Assembly: GCA_937927975.1 (NCBI GenBank)
Contig: CALEZT010000190.1
Coordinates: 1 to 7,829, forward strand
Direction of reading: 5' to 3'
Origin: an uncultured Phycisphaerales bacterium
Lineage (GTDB): Bacteria > Planctomycetota > Phycisphaerae > Sedimentisphaerales > Anaerobacaceae
Length of the DNA: 7,829 bases
Below, piece after piece: positions 5,317 to 7,829 of this stretch; within the stretch, counting starts at the first letter, position 1, and every line of letters begins with the position of its first letter. The position numbers were made by a program, and so were the translations under genes. Below the pieces are notes generated by a model. The model was not told the origin of the DNA. It ran no database searches and saw only the letters and a list, made by a program, of their open reading frames with translations.

Positions 5317-5856
5317 ATGCAGGTAATGGCAGAGACACATCCGAAATGGCAGCAATTCACCAACGGCCTGAGCAACGCGATCCGCGCCCACGGCTGTGAC
5401 CACACGCACGAGCACACCCGGGCGCTGCTGGAGGTCCTGGGGTTCGCGGACGACGAGATCGAAGCGTCCGTGACCGGCTTCACCGAGGCGGGCGGATTCT
5501 GCGATTGCGAGATCTTGACGAATCTCGCCTCGCCTCCGTCCGAACCGGCGAACACCGAGCCGGAGAGACCGTGCACGCTGGATCTCGGCAGCCTCTGGGT
5601 TGCCGAATACTCGCCACAACAGGGCTGCCTCAACATGATGACGGCCCGCGAGGTGGTAGAGAACAACCTGCGGCAGATCATGGGCGGCTGGGCGAACGGC
5701 TACATCCCCTTCGCGATCTGCAAGAGCGCCGAAGAGGCCAGCCGCGCGTGTGACGTACTGACCGAGGCCATGCTGAAACGCGGCGGCAAGTCGGATCACT
5801 TGGGGCGGATCTTCATGCCCGAGGCCGCGGCGACCGCCGGCGGGGCTCAAGGATAA
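5317..5856 (+). CDS. DUF2695-like protein with unknown C-terminal half
   Basis: The 179-residue product begins at ATG 5317, with AAGGAG five bases upstream. Residues 16-70 carry the pattern I associate with DUF2695: a CDH..H..T stretch (Cys27, His29, His33), a helix, then GGFCDCEILTNL with Cys62 and Cys64. The conserved Cys and His residues hint at metal binding, but the family has no established function. Residues 88-170 (LGSLWVAEYSPQQGCLNMMTAREVVENNL and following) form a second part that I do not recognise. The gene sits between the primase and the second HTH gene, with 27 bp before it and 10 bp after it. An accessory role in replication or in protecting the element is possible but is not shown by the sequence. 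Confidence 0.75.
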   Translation: MQVMAETHPKWQQFTNGLSNAIRAHGCDHTHEHTRALLEVLGFADDEIEASVTGFTEAGGFCDCEILTNLASPPSEPANTEPERPCTLDLGSLWVAEYSPQQGCLNMMTAREVVENNLRQIMGGWANGYIPFAICKSAEEASRACDVLTEAMLKRGGKSDHLGRIFMPEAAATAGGAQG

Positions 5857-5866
5857 GGACGCGACG

Positions 5867-6133
5867 ATGAAGGCCTCCAGCACAACCGAAATCCCGGTCC
5901 TGCTTGTCGGAAGCGAAGATGCCGCGAAAGCCTGTGGCATTGGCCGAACGAGTTTCCTGCTGGCCGACAAGACCGGCGAGATTGGTCCTCGATCCGTGAA
6001 GATTGGCGGACGGCGCCTGTGGTCGCTCGATGAGCTGCGGGCGTGGACGCTTGCGGGTTGCCCTTCGAGGCAGCGTTGGGTAGAATTGTGGAAGGGCCAC
6101 AAGCCCGGCAGCTTTTCTGGAGACGATGAATGA
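5867..6133 (+). CDS. excisionase-like HTH protein coupled to the integrase
   Basis: The product is an 88-residue DNA-binding protein. Residues 12-62 (LLVGSEDAAKACGIGRTSFLLADKTGEIG, RSVKIGGRRLWSLDELRAW) match the MerR-like HTH_17 fold of AlpA and excisionase proteins: a helix-turn-helix, a basic strand turn and the SLDELRAW helix. It would bend DNA at the attachment sites and steer the integrase towards excision. ATG 5867 has AAGGA seven bases upstream. The stop overlaps the integrase start by 4 bp (ATGA), as expected for a xis-int pair. It is not a close copy of the HTH protein at the start of the operon, so the two probably bind different sites. The fold is well supported; the excisionase role is inferred from position. 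Confidence 0.85.
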   Translation: MKASSTTEIPVLLVGSEDAAKACGIGRTSFLLADKTGEIGPRSVKIGGRRLWSLDELRAWTLAGCPSRQRWVELWKGHKPGSFSGDDE

Positions 6134-7689
6134 GAACGTTCCGACCATCCTACACGGTTCCCAGGCCCACGGGTGCCAAAGTGCTCGATCGCGCGGACGG
6201 CAAGTGGGTGCGATTCAAGAATTCCAGGGGACAGGAGGTCGAAGGAAGGTTATCCAAGAGTGGCAAGCGGGTGAAGTTGGAAGTCAAGGTCTGGCATTGC
6301 CAGTTCCGCGATCACAACGATATCGAGCGGATCCTGAAGGTAGACCCCGACGAGAACGCTACCCGGCGGGTTGCCAGCACGATCCAGGACCTTCTGAGTG
6401 CCAAGACGGGCGGGTTGGGTATCGGTCCCGATCTTCGGCGACGGCTTGAAGGCCTGCCGGTCCGCATTCGCAGGAGCCTTGCTGAGTGGGGCCTGCTCGA
6501 CGAAAAGGCCGGTATGGCGACGAAGCCCCTGGCCGAGCTTATCGACCTATACGGGGAGAGCCTGGAGGCCCGGGAGAAGACGGAGAGTTACGCCAAGTCC
6601 ACGCGAAGGGATGCCAAGAATCTGTGCAAGGCCTGCGGGTTCGCCTTCTACAGCGAAATCGACGCCGCAAAGGCCGAGACGTACTTGAAGGGCCGCCGGG
6701 ACGACGGTATGTCTTATCGTCGGTCCAATTCGATCCTGATGGCCCTGAAGATGTTCTGCCGGTGGATGACGAAACAGCGGTACGTCAGCGAGAACCCCGT
6801 CGCCCATCTGGCGATGTTGAACGTCAAGGAAGATCCTCGTGTAGTCCGAAGGGCCCTGGCGGTCGACGACTTCAAACGGCTCCTGGCGGCCACGCTGAAG
6901 GCCCCGGCGCGGCACAACCTGACCGGCTACGAGCGGTATCTCGTCTATCGGCTGGCGGCCGAGACGGGCCTTCGTCGCAAGGAGTTGATGAAGTTGAAGG
7001 TGGGGGCCTTCCATTGGGATACGTTGACGATCGAGCTTGAGTCCAGAGGGACGAAGAACCGCAAAGGCGGGGTCCTGCCGATTCGCCCCGATCTGGCGGC
7101 AGAGTTGCAGGGGCACTTCGCGGGCAAGCTCTCCACGACCAAGGCGTTCAAGATTCCGGATGACACGGCCGCCATGATCCAGGACGACTTGGACGAGACG
7201 GTGGAGAAGGACGCGTCCGGAAACGTAATTCGTGGAGCCATACCGTACGCCGACGAAGCCGACAGACGGTTTGACTTCCATGCCTTGCGGGGGCAGTTCG
7301 GGACAATGCTGGCGAATGCCGGGGTTCACCCGAAGAAGGCTCAGGAGTTGATGCGGCACAGCGACGTGAACCTCACGATGAACCTGTACTCGCACGTTCT
7401 GCGGGGCCAGGACGCTGAGGCCGTGGCATCCCTGCCGGACCTGAGCGTGGCGCAACCGCAGACGGCCCGCAAAACAGGGACGGACGATCAGGAAGTGACG
7501 ACGGAAATCTTGCGGAATTCTTGCGTTTCGGTCGGGTCCGGTCGGACGAATCCGAACGAATCCGTACAGCTTGTCGCATCACAGGGCCATTTTCTCGCAG
7601 CAATCCAAGGCCAATCGGCGATTTCTAATCCGTCGGTCGGGGGTTCGAATCCCTCCGGGCGCGTTTCCCACTATCGAACGGACCCATGA
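6130..7689 (+). CDS. tyrosine recombinase / integrase reading through the att site
   Basis: The 519-residue enzyme would integrate and excise the element at a tRNA gene. Residues 1-125 hold an N-terminal region that may bind arm sites. Residues 131-225 form the core-binding SAM-like domain (PLAELIDLYGESL, LKMFCRWM). Residues 240-425 form the catalytic domain with every expected residue: Arg282 (TGLRRKEL), Lys309 (GTKNRKG), His384 and Arg387 (HALRGQF), His410 (MRHSD) and Tyr420 (MNLYSH). LPDLS at 435-439 is typical of integrases I associate with planctomycetes. Beyond residue 440 the tail is unlike a folded domain, and its DNA carries paired direct repeats. The last codons are read from the tRNA-derived core (residues 498-511) and beyond. 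ATG 6130 has GGAG seven bases upstream and overlaps the excisionase gene; an out-of-frame ATG at 6126 is ignored. Confidence 0.95.
   Translation: MRTFRPSYTVPRPTGAKVLDRADGKWVRFKNSRGQEVEGRLSKSGKRVKLEVKVWHCQFRDHNDIERILKVDPDENATRRVASTIQDLLSAKTGGLGIGPDLRRRLEGLPVRIRRSLAEWGLLDEKAGMATKPLAELIDLYGESLEAREKTESYAKSTRRDAKNLCKACGFAFYSEIDAAKAETYLKGRRDDGMSYRRSNSILMALKMFCRWMTKQRYVSENPVAHLAMLNVKEDPRVVRRALAVDDFKRLLAATLKAPARHNLTGYERYLVYRLAAETGLRRKELMKLKVGAFHWDTLTIELESRGTKNRKGGVLPIRPDLAAELQGHFAGKLSTTKAFKIPDDTAAMIQDDLDETVEKDASGNVIRGAIPYADEADRRFDFHALRGQFGTMLANAGVHPKKAQELMRHSDVNLTMNLYSHVLRGQDAEAVASLPDLSVAQPQTARKTGTDDQEVTTEILRNSCVSVGSGRTNPNESVQLVASQGHFLAAIQGQSAISNPSVGGSNPSGRVSHYRTDP
7508..7564 (+). repeat. three pairs of direct repeats, candidate integrase/excisionase arm sites
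   Basis: TCTTGCG occurs at 7508 and 7519 (11 bp apart), CGGTCGG at 7529 and 7539 (10 bp apart), and ACGAATCCG at 7546 and 7556 (10 bp apart). CGGTCGG recurs in the tRNA-derived core at 7634-7640. Each pair is spaced by about one helical turn. They lie 60-110 bp from the core in the poorly conserved end of the integrase gene, where arm-type sites are expected. Their role is inferred. Confidence 0.4.
7622..7663 (+). other. attachment site: 3' part of a tRNA gene, probably tRNA-Arg(UCU)
   Basis: The sequence reads as a tRNA from the anticodon loop to the discriminator base. The loop is TTTCTAA (7622-7628, anticodon TCT at 7624-7626). The 3' anticodon strand is TCCGT (7629-7633) and the variable region is CGGTC (7634-7638). 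The T-arm is GGGGG, TTCGAAT, CCCTC (7639-7655), with all five pairs including one G-T. The acceptor strand is CGGGCGC and the discriminator is G7663. The upstream bases (GGCGA, 7617-7621) pair only at two of five anticodon-stem positions and no D-arm or 5' acceptor strand is present. It is therefore a 3' fragment, not a working gene. Such a fragment next to an integrase gene is the usual right-hand att scar; the intact tRNA gene should lie left of the window. Confidence 0.85.
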
Positions 7690-7829
7690 TGACAGAAGCG
7701 GTCAAGAGGTGTCTAAACAGCCGGAAAATCAAGGACTTACGGCAGGTGGCGCGCTTGTGGGCAACGGACGGGAAGGGGGGCTCTTGGGTCAGAAGCGGAC
7801 AGGAGTAACACTCAAGGTGTACCAAGTTC
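7690..7829. other. probable flanking DNA beyond the att site, no gene seen
   Basis: After the integrase stop the last 140 bases hold no convincing gene, tRNA or terminator. An open frame exists on the minus strand across this region, but part of it is the reverse complement of the tRNA fragment. If the tRNA piece is the right attachment site, this is host chromosome or a neighbouring element. Confidence 0.4.

Noticed and set aside
5104..6102. Minus-strand ORF of 332 codons opposite the DUF2695-like and HTH genes
   Set aside because: It spans three well-supported + strand genes and shows no recognisable domain; long open antisense frames are expected at this GC content.
7597..7663. A complete tRNA gene at the right end
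   Set aside because: Only the part from the anticodon loop onward fits; the 5' acceptor strand and D-arm are missing and the anticodon stem does not pair.
7625..7825. Minus-strand ORF of 66 codons ending RRDSNPRPTD across the right end
   Set aside because: Its C-terminal part is the reverse complement of the tRNA fragment, a common source of false ORFs, and no other coding signal was seen.

Overview
The window looks like the right-hand part of an integrated, replication-capable mobile element in a GC-rich bacterium. A member of the Planctomycetota is the best guess. That guess rests on the style of the tyrosine integrase, including its LPDLS segment after the catalytic tyrosine, and on general codon use. 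No rRNA or housekeeping gene confirms it. All convincing genes lie on the + strand, and no phage structural, conjugation or cargo gene is recognisable here.

Layout. (1) Positions 1-616: an unrecognised 184-residue protein. (2) Positions 617-1411: a hairpin, two TGTRTACA boxes exactly 20 bp apart, and a small serine recombinase. (3) Positions 1412-1760: a gene-poor spacer with a good terminator candidate, then a possible 35-codon leader ORF whose stop overlaps the next start. (4) Positions 1757-2518: an unrecognised protein. (5) Positions 2517-2628: a control region with four AAGTGSC direct repeats and a near-perfect 12-bp-arm dyad over the start of the next gene. (6) Positions 2621-7689: a compact eight-gene operon joined by overlaps of 1-7 bp or short gaps. 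Its order is HTH regulator/excisionase, small unknown protein, zinc-ribbon protein, phage-type replication initiator, primase with a helicase remnant, DUF2695-like protein, second HTH excisionase-like protein, tyrosine integrase. (7) Positions 7622-7663: the 3' part of a tRNA gene, probably tRNA-Arg(UCU), lying inside the end of the integrase ORF. It is the expected attachment-site scar. The last 140 bases are probably flanking DNA without a recognisable gene.

How it may work together. The first HTH protein could control the operon through the dyad. The initiator probably binds 12-bp iterons found inside its own gene, a lambda O-like arrangement, and the primase would start synthesis there. 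The second HTH protein and the integrase, translationally coupled at the operon's end, would excise and reinsert the element at the tRNA gene. The combination of an AlpA-like regulator, a replication initiator with primase and a tRNA-directed integrase resembles phage satellites such as PICIs, or a degraded prophage. The left end, which should carry the intact tRNA gene, is outside the window. The most unusual points are the primase whose helicase part lacks the Walker A region, the iterons inside the initiator gene, and the integrase whose last codons are supplied by the tRNA attachment core and the flanking DNA.
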